Assembly (NCBI GenBank): GCA_028867075.1
Contig: JAGWGZ010000007.1
Span: 1 to 41,136 of the forward strand
Reading direction: 5' to 3'
Source of the DNA: Nanobdellota archaeon
GTDB lineage: Archaea > Nanobdellota > Nanobdellia > Pacearchaeales > GW2011-AR1
DNA: 41,136 nucleotides
Below, piece by piece: positions 7,817-17,763 of the stretch (the first letter of the stretch is position 1; each line of letters starts with the position of its first letter). The position numbers and the translations under genes were made by a program. Under the pieces are notes generated by a model. The model was not told the origin of the DNA. It saw only the letters and a program-made list of their open reading frames with translations, and did no database searches.

Positions 7817-8665
7817 ATGAAAAAGAGTTTAATGCTTTTGTTTCTCGGATTTGTCATTTTTGGAATAATGCTAAATTCTATTTATGTCCTTGCAGATGAT
7901 AACAGCCAATTAAATTCTGGAGCCGGAAATGTTCTTGGCGCCGGAGGGGCTTCCGCCGATTCTAACGGCTCTGATTTAAATGCAGAGGATCAAGGGGGAG
8001 CAATGGTTCAGAACAGAGTGCAACAGCATACTGAGAGTGAATATGAGTTTAACGGGACGCATGTTCACGTAAGCCGGGAAGTTCAAACTGAAGACGGTGC
8101 TACAGTTGTGCAAATTCAAAGGACCATAACCTATGCTAATGGAACGCAACTTCAGATTAATCTCCAGATTCAGACCAGGAACCAGAATGGAACATTAACA
8201 AGAAGTATTAATATGGAAAGGGAAGGAGAGGATTTCAATGTCAGTGTTGAGGACGGACTTAATGTGACGGATGTATCCGCGGGAAACCAGTCGCAGATTA
8301 TTGCAGGCCTTTCCAACGGGAATATGACAAATATAACAATTCTTCCTGACCAGGCTGCACAAATAGCACTTGAGAGATTAAGGATAAGAAACCAGGTTGC
8401 GAATAACGGGACAAACGTTTCCATTCAGTTGCAGGAAAAAGTTCACAATAACATTCCGCAGGTTGTTTATAATATAGAAGCAGACAAGCCCGGAAAGTTT
8501 CTTGGAGTTTTCAAGCTTAACATGAAAGTTTCAACGGAAGTTGATCCTGAGACGGGAAATGTTGTCTCTGTAAACCAGCCATGGTGGGCATTTATGGTAA
8601 GTTCTGATTCCGGTTCGGGCCAGCCAAGCGCAGGAAATGAAACTAATTCCACAAATTCTTCTTAA
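7817..8665 (+). CDS. Secreted protein rich in N-glycosylation sequons; C-terminal portion PepSY-like
   Basis: Signal peptide MKKSLMLLFLGFVIFGIMLNSIYVLA; VVYNIEADKPGKFLGVFKLNMKVSTEVDPETGNVVSVNQPWW. Confidence 0.65.
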   Translation: MKKSLMLLFLGFVIFGIMLNSIYVLADDNSQLNSGAGNVLGAGGASADSNGSDLNAEDQGGAMVQNRVQQHTESEYEFNGTHVHVSREVQTEDGATVVQIQRTITYANGTQLQINLQIQTRNQNGTLTRSINMEREGEDFNVSVEDGLNVTDVSAGNQSQIIAGLSNGNMTNITILPDQAAQIALERLRIRNQVANNGTNVSIQLQEKVHNNIPQVVYNIEADKPGKFLGVFKLNMKVSTEVDPETGNVVSVNQPWWAFMVSSDSGSGQPSAGNETNSTNSS

Positions 8666-8739
8666 AATTTCCTCAGAAAATCTGACTACTTTAGCAGACT
8701 GACGAATTTGGACTGAACATCTGAATTTAAATAAAATCC

Positions 8740-9240
8740 CTATCTCTTTTTGAAAATATTAACCAAATCAAAAAGGGACTTTTTCTCAAAATCAACTATC
8801 TTGCTCTTTTTTATGTCTATGCTTATTTTTATCAGACCAAACATTGAGATAAAAATGGTTCCCGTGAGGAAATCTTTTCCATCAACTTTTTGAAGCGAGA
8901 ATATGAGTTTTTGCAGGCGGTTATTTATCCCCTGAGCGATCATTTTGTCTTTTATTTTCTCCTCAAGCACATTAAAATCAATGTCAAAATCTTCCGAAAT
9001 CTTTTCCATGTTACCTTGTTCTCCATAATCAAGAGGAAACACCTTGCAATGCTCTTCTATCCTGAAACTGAAAACTTTATTCTTCCCCGGAGAAAAGAAA
9101 TCAAAATGCTGCTTGTTGTCTTTCCCTTCCTTGTCAATCGTGAAAAATCCAGAACAGAGAAACGCACCCGGATTTTCTTTTATGAATCTTCGAAACTCAT
9201 CTGATTCCCGAAGCTGTGCCAAAAGTGATTTAAGACTCAT
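8740..9240 (-). CDS. Hypothetical protein (166 aa)
   Basis: Intact ORF overlapping thrS by 4 nt in same orientation. Confidence 0.6.
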   Translation of the reverse strand: MSLKSLLAQLRESDEFRRFIKENPGAFLCSGFFTIDKEGKDNKQHFDFFSPGKNKVFSFRIEEHCKVFPLDYGEQGNMEKISEDFDIDFNVLEEKIKDKMIAQGINNRLQKLIFSLQKVDGKDFLTGTIFISMFGLIKISIDIKKSKIVDFEKKSLFDLVNIFKKR

Positions 9241-10934
9241 GCCCTTTCCTTTATTTCACCGGCTAGTTCTTCAATGAACTTTCCGAGAGTTTCTGACCTT
9301 ATTTTATTGTCCCCTCTTTCCCGTATGGAAATCCCGCTCTCTTTTTCTTCCTTGTCTCCGACAACAATTATGTATGGGATTCTCATACTTTCCGCGTCCT
9401 TGACCTTTGCAGACACCGTAGTGTTCCGGAAATCCGCGTCCAGCCTTATTCCGGGAATCCTCTCGCCGATTTCCTTTATTATCTTTCTTGCATATTTTTC
9501 ATTTCTTTCTGTGAAGGATAATATGCGAACCTGCATAGGGGCGAGCCATGTAGGAAGCCTTCCCGAGGTGTGCTCCAGAAGAATTCCGAGAAATCTTTCT
9601 ATTGCGCCGTAAATAACACGGTGTAGCATCACGGGCCTTTTTCTCGTGTTATCCTTGTCTATATATTCAAGTTCAAATCTTTCCGGCATTGAAAAGTCAA
9701 GCTGTATTGTTGAGAGTTGCCATGTTCTTCCGAGAGAGTCTTTGACATGGAAGTCTATTTTCGGCCCATAGAATGCGCCATCCCCCTTATTAATTTTGTA
9801 CTTCATTTTTCTGTTTTTTAGCGCATCTTCAAGCATCTTTTCCGCCTTGTCCCACATTTCCTCGCTGCCAATTCTTTTTTCAGGGCGCGTTGAAAGCTCC
9901 ACATGGTCAAATTCTATCTTTAATTTTTTGTAGAACATTTCTATGAGGTCCATTATCGCGAATATCTCGCTTTGTGTCTGCTCTTCCGTGCAGAAAATGT
10001 GTGCATCATCCTGGGTGAATTGCACGACTCTGAACAAGCCCGCAAGCACCCCTGAAAGTTCCACTCTGTGGACGATTCCAAGTTCTCCGACCCTAAGAGG
10101 CAGGTCTTTATATGACTTCGGCCTGCTCCTGTAGACAAGCATGCCTCCCGGACAGTTCATCGGTTTAACAAGAAAATGCCTCTTTTCATATTCTGTGACG
10201 AAGTTGTTGTCTTTGTACTTGTCCCAGTGCCCTGAAATCTTCCAGAGTTTCGAATCCATTATCTGGGGCGTTGAGATTTCCTCATATCCTGAATCTTTGT
10301 GGACTTCTCTCCAGAAGTTTATCAGTTCGTTTTTTATTATCAGGCCGTTGTTATGCCAGAAGACCATACCGGGTGCGACTTCATTAAATGAAAAAAGGTT
10401 CATTTCCTGGCCTATTATCCTGTGATCGTTTTTCTTTAGCTTCGACGTGTCAAGTTTTGTTTTGGAAATCTCCCTCAAAAGTTGTTTTGGGTCATACTGC
10501 TCAAGTGTTCCTGTTCTTGATTTTAATTCCCTTGACAATTCCGAAAGAGGATGTCCCTTGACTTTCAGTTCAAATTCCTTGTAATATCCGAAGGGAGCCC
10601 GGATAACTTCATAACCATCCTTCTTCAGTCCCTCTTCCGAATCTTTCAGAATTTTTATTGCAACGCCCGGCGCAGAAAGGTTTGATGAAAGGTGCGCATA
10701 AGGGTAAAGGACAATCCTTTTTGTATTCACCTGCTTCGCAATTTCTTCAACGTTCTTTGTGTACTCTTTCTGTATTTCTTCATTGTCTCCTTTTTCCACT
10801 GCAGTCAGTATTACAAGAACTTCTTTTACTGTCTTTTCAGCCTTTTCTTTTTCATTCAGTGGCTCAACGTCTTTCAGCGCTTTTTTCAGGGGCCTGAACC
10901 TTATGTAATCGCAATGCAGGCTCAATAATTTCAT
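9237..10934 (-). CDS. thrS: Threonyl-tRNA synthetase, archaeal type with N-terminal DTD-like editing domain
   Basis: MKLLSLHCDYIRFRPLKKAL..YPYAHLSSNLSAP (archaeal editing domain); class II core FLVKPMNCPGGMLVYRSRPKSYKDLPLRVGELG. Confidence 0.95.
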   Translation of the reverse strand: MKLLSLHCDYIRFRPLKKALKDVEPLNEKEKAEKTVKEVLVILTAVEKGDNEEIQKEYTKNVEEIAKQVNTKRIVLYPYAHLSSNLSAPGVAIKILKDSEEGLKKDGYEVIRAPFGYYKEFELKVKGHPLSELSRELKSRTGTLEQYDPKQLLREISKTKLDTSKLKKNDHRIIGQEMNLFSFNEVAPGMVFWHNNGLIIKNELINFWREVHKDSGYEEISTPQIMDSKLWKISGHWDKYKDNNFVTEYEKRHFLVKPMNCPGGMLVYRSRPKSYKDLPLRVGELGIVHRVELSGVLAGLFRVVQFTQDDAHIFCTEEQTQSEIFAIMDLIEMFYKKLKIEFDHVELSTRPEKRIGSEEMWDKAEKMLEDALKNRKMKYKINKGDGAFYGPKIDFHVKDSLGRTWQLSTIQLDFSMPERFELEYIDKDNTRKRPVMLHRVIYGAIERFLGILLEHTSGRLPTWLAPMQVRILSFTERNEKYARKIIKEIGERIPGIRLDADFRNTTVSAKVKDAESMRIPYIIVVGDKEEKESGISIRERGDNKIRSETLGKFIEELAGEIKERA

Positions 10935-11026
10935 TCAAAGGATAAATTTAGGATGTTTATAAAATTAATTGGGATTTAGAATTTTTGATGCGCAAGGTTT
11001 AAAAGTTCTAATTTTCGTAGTGGCTT

Positions 11027-11800
11027 ATGGCCAAAAAATCTTATGTTTCCGGGTTGCCGGTCGTTCTTGGAATGGCTCTTCCGATGTTCTTAACCGCGCC
11101 TTCAGCAGAAGATGCTTCAATGATTCATGTTCTTGCTGATCTGCCGAGATTTAATCCTCATGGAATTGAAAAAGTTCTTCCTGTTCCTTCTTATGCTATT
11201 CCAAAAGCAAGGATGGCGAGAACAGGTTTTGCAGTGAATTTTGATGCCAAGACGCCAGAACAATATTTTTCCGAGCTTCATGAAAAGATTGATGAATATG
11301 ACAGAATTGCTTCACATAATCCTCTTTTCTCAGAGGTTTATTCTTTCTGGAAAGATTTCAATATGAGGTGGAGCCCTGAAGAGGTTTATTCTCTTATAAT
11401 GGTGGAATCAAGCGGAAATCCAAGGGCGACGAGCCCAATGAGGGCATGTGGACTCGGGCAATTTCAAGAATCGAGCTGGAACATTGTGTGCCCGTACATT
11501 CCATTCAAGCATTTTGTCTTCAATCCGCGCCTTAACATAATAAATACATTCATTCTTCTTAATTATATTTACGGTGAAGCAAGCAAAATATACCCTAACT
11601 GGAATGACCTTTCTGAAAGCGCAAGACATGATGTTGTCTTCAGAAGCTATAATGGCGGCCTTGGCAACTATCAAAATGTAAACTGGACTATATCGAAACT
11701 TCCGCTTGAAACAAGAGATTATGTCCCTAAGATAAAGGAGATGATTGAGAAATCTTTTCCCTCAGATAATTTTTTGTCTAATAGGCTGTCCAAAGTTTAA
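11027..11800 (+). CDS. Secreted SLT/lysozyme-like (lytic transglycosylase fold) protein
   Basis: N-terminal signal-like segment; SPEEVYSLIMVESSGNPRATSPMRACGLGQFQESSWN resembles SLT ESxxNPxAxSxxGAxGLxQ. Confidence 0.72.
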   Translation: MAKKSYVSGLPVVLGMALPMFLTAPSAEDASMIHVLADLPRFNPHGIEKVLPVPSYAIPKARMARTGFAVNFDAKTPEQYFSELHEKIDEYDRIASHNPLFSEVYSFWKDFNMRWSPEEVYSLIMVESSGNPRATSPMRACGLGQFQESSWNIVCPYIPFKHFVFNPRLNIINTFILLNYIYGEASKIYPNWNDLSESARHDVVFRSYNGGLGNYQNVNWTISKLPLETRDYVPKIKEMIEKSFPSDNFLSNRLSKV

Positions 11801-12915
11801 TTCTTCATCAGAAATTTACCAATCTGCTTCTTGGCAAGCTCTTTTTTCCTACGATGCTCTCCAAGGAAATCATTGATTCTCTTTATCAGGATTTCTTTAA
11901 GTTCTGACGTCAGGAGAATTCCTGACTTATAATCATCGTAAATCTTTTGGAGCTTTTCGTCATCAGGTTCAAAAAATATCTTGAGGTACTGGAATGAAAT
12001 GTCTATGTCCGGATCCCCGCCAAGTCTTCTGTGCTCTTCAATGCTTTTCTTTCCCCCGGAGAATGCATATTTCTTTATTTTTGTTTCTACTGTTTTTTTA
12101 TCGTCGTCAAGGAAGATAACGTTCAATCCGGAATCTGATGATGACATCTTTGCCTCTCCGTAAAGTGACGGGATGAATTTTGCATGGATTGCGGCAGGCT
12201 TTTCAAATCCAAAGTTCTCGGCAACATCACGGACAAGCCTCATATACGGGTCCTGGTCAATTCCTATGGGGACAAGTGTCATGTGTTTCCCTTTATGAAA
12301 CTGGGGGAAGAGGATATGCGCTGCCTGCATCGCCGGATAAAAAGTCCATCCGACATTGTTCTCTGGTTTTAGTCCGAAAATCGCCCTGGCCGTTGAGTAA
12401 GTTGTCTTCTTTGCAATCTGCGCGGCATACCTGTAAATGTCAGTATAGACAAAATCCTCAAAAATAAATGTTTTTCCGGGTCTAAATCCGAGTGCAATCA
12501 AATCGAGTATGTTATCTTTTGAATATTCAATAGATTTTTCATAGCTTAAACCTTCTTTTACGAAGAATTTTTCATCATCTGAGATGGGTATGTAAACATC
12601 GCACCCGAATTTTTCCTGAAGCGATTTTGCAATCAGAAATGGAACCAGGTGCCCAAGGTGCATTTTTTCACTCGGCCCCCGGCCAGTAAGTATTGAAACC
12701 CTCTTTTTTTTCTTTGCATCTGAAAGCCATTTGTCTGCATCGCGATGAGCAAAATAAATCTCTCTCTTTATCAGCGGATTTGAAACCCCTATTGAACCGC
12801 GCAATTCACCGCTTATTTTGGCAACCCCAAAATCTTTTATCAGCTTTTCATAATCAAGGTCTCCGGAAACTTCCCAGGGAGTTATGCCGTAAGGTTTTGC
12901 CTCTTTTTTATTCAT
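11797..12915 (-). CDS. trpS: Tryptophanyl-tRNA synthetase
   Basis: Class I motifs TGRGPSEKMHLGHL and KMSSSDSG; DQDPYMRLVRDVAENFGFEKP. Confidence 0.95.
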   Translation of the reverse strand: MNKKEAKPYGITPWEVSGDLDYEKLIKDFGVAKISGELRGSIGVSNPLIKREIYFAHRDADKWLSDAKKKKRVSILTGRGPSEKMHLGHLVPFLIAKSLQEKFGCDVYIPISDDEKFFVKEGLSYEKSIEYSKDNILDLIALGFRPGKTFIFEDFVYTDIYRYAAQIAKKTTYSTARAIFGLKPENNVGWTFYPAMQAAHILFPQFHKGKHMTLVPIGIDQDPYMRLVRDVAENFGFEKPAAIHAKFIPSLYGEAKMSSSDSGLNVIFLDDDKKTVETKIKKYAFSGGKKSIEEHRRLGGDPDIDISFQYLKIFFEPDDEKLQKIYDDYKSGILLTSELKEILIKRINDFLGEHRRKKELAKKQIGKFLMKN

Positions 12916-12960
12916 CGTAATCTAAGACGAAATTTCTTTTTAAAATTATGCACAAATATA

Positions 12961-12970
12961 TTTATAAATA
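12961..12970 (+). promoter_or_regulatory. Putative TATA box upstream of cyclase-like receptor gene
   Basis: TTTATAAATA about 30 nt upstream of ATG 12997. Confidence 0.5.
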
Positions 12971-12996
12971 ACGTCTGCATTTTATCTGAGATTAAA

Positions 12997-15033
12997 ATGA
13001 GGAAGGTGATTTTATATCTTGCTTTTGTTTTGTCGTTGATATTCCTGGCTTCTTTTGCACACGCACAGATTGTTTATAATTCTGCACTCAATGGGGTTTA
13101 CAGTGTGGGCGACACAATCGATGCTTCAAATGTCACTTACTCTGGTTCTGTTACAAACATGCAGGTCTCTCTTCAATGCACAAACACAACTGCCCCTCTC
13201 GGATTGGAATATCTCAACGGCATGCTTTATGTTCCATCATTCATGCTTTCTTCGTCTGACCTAGGGACATGTTCCATAAACTTTTATTCAGGCAATCAGC
13301 TTCAGGGCTCTACGTCAAGCTTTCAGGTCTCTGATTATATAAACGTAAATCTTTCCTCCCCTGTTAATGAATTCAAGCCAGGGGATTACATCTCGCTGAG
13401 CGGCAATGCGATAAAGGCAAATGGCCAACCTGCATCCGGGGTTGCCGTTATAAGCATAACCTCAGGAAACAATTCAGTGTACCAGAATTCAATCCCTGTC
13501 AACAACGGGCTTTTCTCTTCAAATTTCTCGCTTTCAAGCAGCCTCCCTGCAGGGCAATATGTTGTGACTGCGAGTGTTTATGAAACAGATTCATCGGGCG
13601 CGCAATTAAACAAAGGAGCAGATGGGATTGGAATTTCTGTTGACCAGGTTCCGACCACTCTTAACCTGATTTCAGGAAATTCAGGTCAGGATATAATTCC
13701 CGGAGATAGTTTCAGCGTGGAATCTGTTCTGTATGACCAGTCCGGAAAAGAGATTGATGCTCCGGTTAGCTTTGTTGTCAAGACAAGCAAGGGAAACATA
13801 ATTGACAGGGAGCAAAGAAATACTGGAGACTCGTTTACAATCCCGGTAAGCTATAATGATGCACCTGACACGTGGACTATCTATGCAAGTTCAGAAAATC
13901 TGAGCACGCAGCTTGGATTTAATGTTCTTCCCAATCCTGCAATTTCCGCCACCATGATTAATAGAACTGTTGTCGTTACTAATACCGGGAATGTGCCATA
14001 CAATAGTTCATTGTTCGTCACCCTCGGAAACCGATCTTTTTCATTCAATGTTTCTCTTGATGTTGGGCAAAGCCAGAAATATCTCCTTTCAGCACCCGAT
14101 GGGAAATATTATGTTGCAGTCTCAAGCAACGGGAACAGTCTGTTCAGCGGGGATATAGCGCTTACCGGAAATGCAGTTGCAGTCCAGAAATCTGTATTTG
14201 GTTTCATAAGCCTCATACAATACCCCCTGATAATTGCGGTTGTTGTGGTTGTCCTGGTCTTCCTTATCTTCTTTTTCTTCAGGAAATGGCACAGGAAGGG
14301 GTTCAGGAAAAAAGTCAATCTTAACAAGACATTTACCATGAGGGACGGAATAATTATAAGCGACGGAAATGATGTTTACGGAAAAGACAAGATGATATCA
14401 ACCAGAAACTCGGCAGAACTTTCCCTTTCTATTCACGGAGACAAGCAGACTGCAAGCATAATATGCGTTGACTTCAAGAATTTTGAAGAGATAAAATCGG
14501 GACGAAACGGGGTGAGCGAGACAATGAACAGAATGAAATCTGTCGCAGAAGATTCGCGGGCAGTCCTATATGAGAATGGCGGATATTTCTTCTTTATTTT
14601 CTCGCAGCTTAAGACAAAGAGAGAAGACAATGAAATGACTGCAATAAAAATCGCGAAGCAGATAGAGAGAATCTTGCAGGACCATAACAGGCTTCTGAAA
14701 CAGAAAATAGATTTTGGAATCTCTGTAAGTTACGGGATGATTATTGCAAGAGACGCGGGGAGAAATGGAATCAAATTCACTAGCCTTGGAAACTCCCTTT
14801 CGGCGGCGAAGAGACTCGCATTTGTTTCCCGCGGGGAGGTTGTTTTGGGAAAGAACATTAAGGATAGAGTTGCATCAGAGGTCAAGACAGATGCCCATTC
14901 AGAAAGAGATTTAGAGTTTTATACAGTCAGTGAAATACGCGACAGGGAAAGAGGACAGAAGTTCGCTGCAGAGTTCATGAAAAGGCTGGAAAAAGAAGAG
15001 AAAGACCGAAGAGACCGCGATTCCTCTTTTTGA
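12997..15033 (+). CDS. Membrane receptor-like protein: signal peptide, extracellular Ig-like repeats, one TM, cytoplasmic degenerate class III nucleotidyl-cyclase-like domain
   Basis: TM YPLIIAVVVVVLVFLIFFFF; C-terminal SIICVDFKNFEEI ... GISVSYGMIIA ... FTSLGNSLSAAKRLAFVSRGEVVLGKNIKDRV ... EFYTV matches the class III cyclase pattern. Confidence 0.68.
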   Translation: MRKVILYLAFVLSLIFLASFAHAQIVYNSALNGVYSVGDTIDASNVTYSGSVTNMQVSLQCTNTTAPLGLEYLNGMLYVPSFMLSSSDLGTCSINFYSGNQLQGSTSSFQVSDYINVNLSSPVNEFKPGDYISLSGNAIKANGQPASGVAVISITSGNNSVYQNSIPVNNGLFSSNFSLSSSLPAGQYVVTASVYETDSSGAQLNKGADGIGISVDQVPTTLNLISGNSGQDIIPGDSFSVESVLYDQSGKEIDAPVSFVVKTSKGNIIDREQRNTGDSFTIPVSYNDAPDTWTIYASSENLSTQLGFNVLPNPAISATMINRTVVVTNTGNVPYNSSLFVTLGNRSFSFNVSLDVGQSQKYLLSAPDGKYYVAVSSNGNSLFSGDIALTGNAVAVQKSVFGFISLIQYPLIIAVVVVVLVFLIFFFFRKWHRKGFRKKVNLNKTFTMRDGIIISDGNDVYGKDKMISTRNSAELSLSIHGDKQTASIICVDFKNFEEIKSGRNGVSETMNRMKSVAEDSRAVLYENGGYFFFIFSQLKTKREDNEMTAIKIAKQIERILQDHNRLLKQKIDFGISVSYGMIIARDAGRNGIKFTSLGNSLSAAKRLAFVSRGEVVLGKNIKDRVASEVKTDAHSERDLEFYTVSEIRDRERGQKFAAEFMKRLEKEEKDRRDRDSSF

Positions 15034-15038
15034 TCTTT

Positions 15039-16685
15039 TTATAGGTGGATTTTCTCAAGAATTTTATCGAAACTGACTTCCAAAATCGCCACAGGCATCC
15101 TTGCTTTCCAATTCTTTAATATCTTTGGATGAACTTCCCCGATATAACCAATTATTTCTTTTTCAATTGCGAAGGATGCAGCACGCCCGTTTATAATCCA
15201 GCCCGGTGTTTCTTTAGGCTCTTCAAACCTTATTTCAATGCCAAGCATCCTGAAGAGATAGGAAGCCGCTTGCCTGAGTTCTGTGAAATTTCCCGGTGAT
15301 ATTGCTATCGCTAGGTTTTCATGTTCATGCAGCATGTCATTCTTTATTGAGAAGACTTTTCCGATCTCAAATATCTTCTGAGGGAAATCATTGTTCACAT
15401 TCTCAGACAGAATTTTCATCAGGTAATGGGACAAATTTTCTCTGAGAATATTGTAATCTGTTTTTGAATTTTCCACTTCTATGATCTCTGGTTTAATTTT
15501 TTCGCCCATGTTTTCAAATTGCTCTCTTTTTGTTGTAAGATGGTAGTTTGATACTTCGAGCATGCCAAGTCCAGAGAGAATTTCAGCTGCCTTGCGCTTT
15601 ACAGATTCATGCGGGTTTTCTGCGCCAATGCTCGATATCGGCGGAATTTCGGGAATGAACTTATCGTAGCCATATGCGATTGCTATGTCTTCTCCAATAT
15701 CAACTTCATGCAGAATGTCAATCCTCCATGGCGGAATTTCTACGACGCCCTTTGAGTATCCATATCCCATCCTTTCGAGCAATTTTTTTATCTCCTCTTC
15801 TTTAAGATTTAATCCCAGGAGGGTATTTATCCTCGCAGAATTTATTTCCATCTTTTCTGTTTCAAGGTTTGGGGAGGGCTTCTTTTCTGAGCCGTGAGAC
15901 ATTTCAACTTCATGGATTGCCCCACCCATATCTGCGAACATCGATGCCAATATATTGATGCATTTGTCCAGCACCTTCCTGTCAAATCCAGAGCATTCCA
16001 CGAAGATATCCCGTGTTTTTTCAGTCACCCTACCTGTTGTTTTTGAGTTTATCACCGGAGGCATGCTGAGTATTTTATTTTCAGAATCAATGAATATCGG
16101 GAACTTTGTCTTCCCCGCCAGAAGATCAGCATATTCCTTTCCAGCAGGATGTCTCTGAAGTATTTCCAGTCCAGACATTTCGCGCTCTGATTCAAGAGGG
16201 ATGAATTTTATTTTATCAGGCTCAAGGGCAGTAAAATGAACCGGGAATTTTATTTCGTCCAGAGGGTATATCCCTATCGCGAATTTTTTTCTTTTTCGCC
16301 CCAGAGTGAGATGCAGTTTTTCCTGTATCTCTATTATCTCTTTTATCTTTTCAGAATTAAGTCTGAGCCCTTTTATAACTGCACATGATGTGTAAGGGCG
16401 TATCTCTTTGAGAGAGTCATTCACAATTACAGAGTATGTCTCTTTTGATCTTTTTATCCTGTATTTTTGCAACCCGGTTTTTCTGTCCAGGAATGCAAGA
16501 AGTGCTCTTTTGAGCCCATGATATGAAAGTAAGTCAGGGCGGTTCGGTGAAATCTCCACCTGAAGCTCGTCTTTAGTGAGTTTCTCTATCGGTGTTCCAA
16601 GCATTGTAATCTTTTCCTGCATTTTCTCATCTAGTTTCCCGATTTCTTTTTCAAACAATTTTCTGTTTATGTCTACTATTGCCAT
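15039..16685 (-). CDS. pheT: Phenylalanyl-tRNA synthetase beta subunit
   Basis: MAIVDINRKLFEKEIGK...EISPNRPDLLSYHGLKRAL; B5 region NTLLGLNLKEEEIKKLLERMGY; DIGEDIAIAYGYDKF. Confidence 0.96.
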   Translation of the reverse strand: MAIVDINRKLFEKEIGKLDEKMQEKITMLGTPIEKLTKDELQVEISPNRPDLLSYHGLKRALLAFLDRKTGLQKYRIKRSKETYSVIVNDSLKEIRPYTSCAVIKGLRLNSEKIKEIIEIQEKLHLTLGRKRKKFAIGIYPLDEIKFPVHFTALEPDKIKFIPLESEREMSGLEILQRHPAGKEYADLLAGKTKFPIFIDSENKILSMPPVINSKTTGRVTEKTRDIFVECSGFDRKVLDKCINILASMFADMGGAIHEVEMSHGSEKKPSPNLETEKMEINSARINTLLGLNLKEEEIKKLLERMGYGYSKGVVEIPPWRIDILHEVDIGEDIAIAYGYDKFIPEIPPISSIGAENPHESVKRKAAEILSGLGMLEVSNYHLTTKREQFENMGEKIKPEIIEVENSKTDYNILRENLSHYLMKILSENVNNDFPQKIFEIGKVFSIKNDMLHEHENLAIAISPGNFTELRQAASYLFRMLGIEIRFEEPKETPGWIINGRAASFAIEKEIIGYIGEVHPKILKNWKARMPVAILEVSFDKILEKIHL

Positions 16686-16686
16686 T

Positions 16687-17073
16687 TTATTTTCTCAATT
16701 TGTCTGCTATTTCTTTTAATTCTCTTGGGTCCATCCGTCTTGCTCTTTTAGGATTTAATTCATCTGCCTTGTTTATCGGCACAAGATGAATATGAACGTG
16801 CGGGACACCAAATCCTTCTATTGCCATACCTATTCTCTTAGGTTTTAATTTTATTTTCATATCTTTTGAGAGATCTTTTGCTTTTAGCATGAGTTGGGAA
16901 TATTCATCATCGCTTAAATCGAACACATAGTCGTTGTGTTTTCGCGGTATTAATAGGACATGGCCTGGATTTATAGGATTCACGTCGAGTATTGCAATAT
17001 GGCTTTCATCTTCCCAGATTTTCACGCCAGGAATCTTTTCTTCTATTATTTTGCAGAAAATACAGTCTTTCAT
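16687..17073 (-). CDS. HIT-family hydrolase
   Basis: CIFCKIIEEKIPGVKIWED...VPHVHIHLVP. Confidence 0.95.
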   Translation of the reverse strand: MKDCIFCKIIEEKIPGVKIWEDESHIAILDVNPINPGHVLLIPRKHNDYVFDLSDDEYSQLMLKAKDLSKDMKIKLKPKRIGMAIEGFGVPHVHIHLVPINKADELNPKRARRMDPRELKEIADKLRK

Positions 17074-17394
17074 TTAATACCTCCTTTTTCTTATTTCGTC
17101 CATTTTAATTTTAACAGCATCTTCTATATCTATGCTGAATCTCTTGGCAAGAATTAATATTGTAAATATCACATCTGCAAATTCTTTTTTGAGACTTTCT
17201 TCATCTGCTTTTTGTAACTTTTCCTTTCTTTGATATCCTTTATTCTTTAAGATTTCATCATACAACTCACCTAATTCTTCTATCACTTTGAGGCCCATAG
17301 CCATCGTTAACTCGCTTTTGTCTTTTTCCGAGTAATATTCTTCCAATCTTTTTATTTCCTCATTAATAAATTGGTTTATTTCTTTAATGTTCAT
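17074..17394 (-). CDS. MazG-like nucleotide pyrophosphohydrolase
   Basis: LKVIEELGELYDEI...LKKEFADVIFTILILAKRFSID: E-x2-E ... D metal-site pattern. Confidence 0.85.
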   Translation of the reverse strand: MNIKEINQFINEEIKRLEEYYSEKDKSELTMAMGLKVIEELGELYDEILKNKGYQRKEKLQKADEESLKKEFADVIFTILILAKRFSIDIEDAVKIKMDEIRKRRY

Positions 17395-17762
17395 ATTGCA
17401 GTTTTGTCGTCATGGCCCCCTGCCAGTTTATTTGCATGTCCGACTTTTTTCATAACTCCCGAAGGCATTCTCTTTTCATATTCATCAAGTGTATTTTGCA
17501 GCGCTTTTTCAGAATTAATCCCCGCTTGATTTGCTATTTTTAAAAGAAGAAACATCGTGTCTCCAACATAATCAGAGACTTCATCTTTATGTTCGCCCAC
17601 AACTTTTCTTTGCTTTTCATCATCAATCCATTTTATCAAATTCCAGAATTCTCCGCCCTCTTCTGTTATGTTAAGCAGAAGGTCTTTTATATTCCAATTA
17701 TTCTTCCACCCTCTTGCAATATCAAATTCTTTTATCTTTTCCTGTGCATCTTTTATTTCCAT
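17391..17762 (-). CDS. MazG-like nucleotide pyrophosphohydrolase (second, divergent)
   Basis: DLLLNITEEGGEFWNLIKWID...EHKDEVSDYVGDTMFLLLKIANQAGI. Confidence 0.82.
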   Translation of the reverse strand: MEIKDAQEKIKEFDIARGWKNNWNIKDLLLNITEEGGEFWNLIKWIDDEKQRKVVGEHKDEVSDYVGDTMFLLLKIANQAGINSEKALQNTLDEYEKRMPSGVMKKVGHANKLAGGHDDKTAI

Positions 17763-17763
17763 T

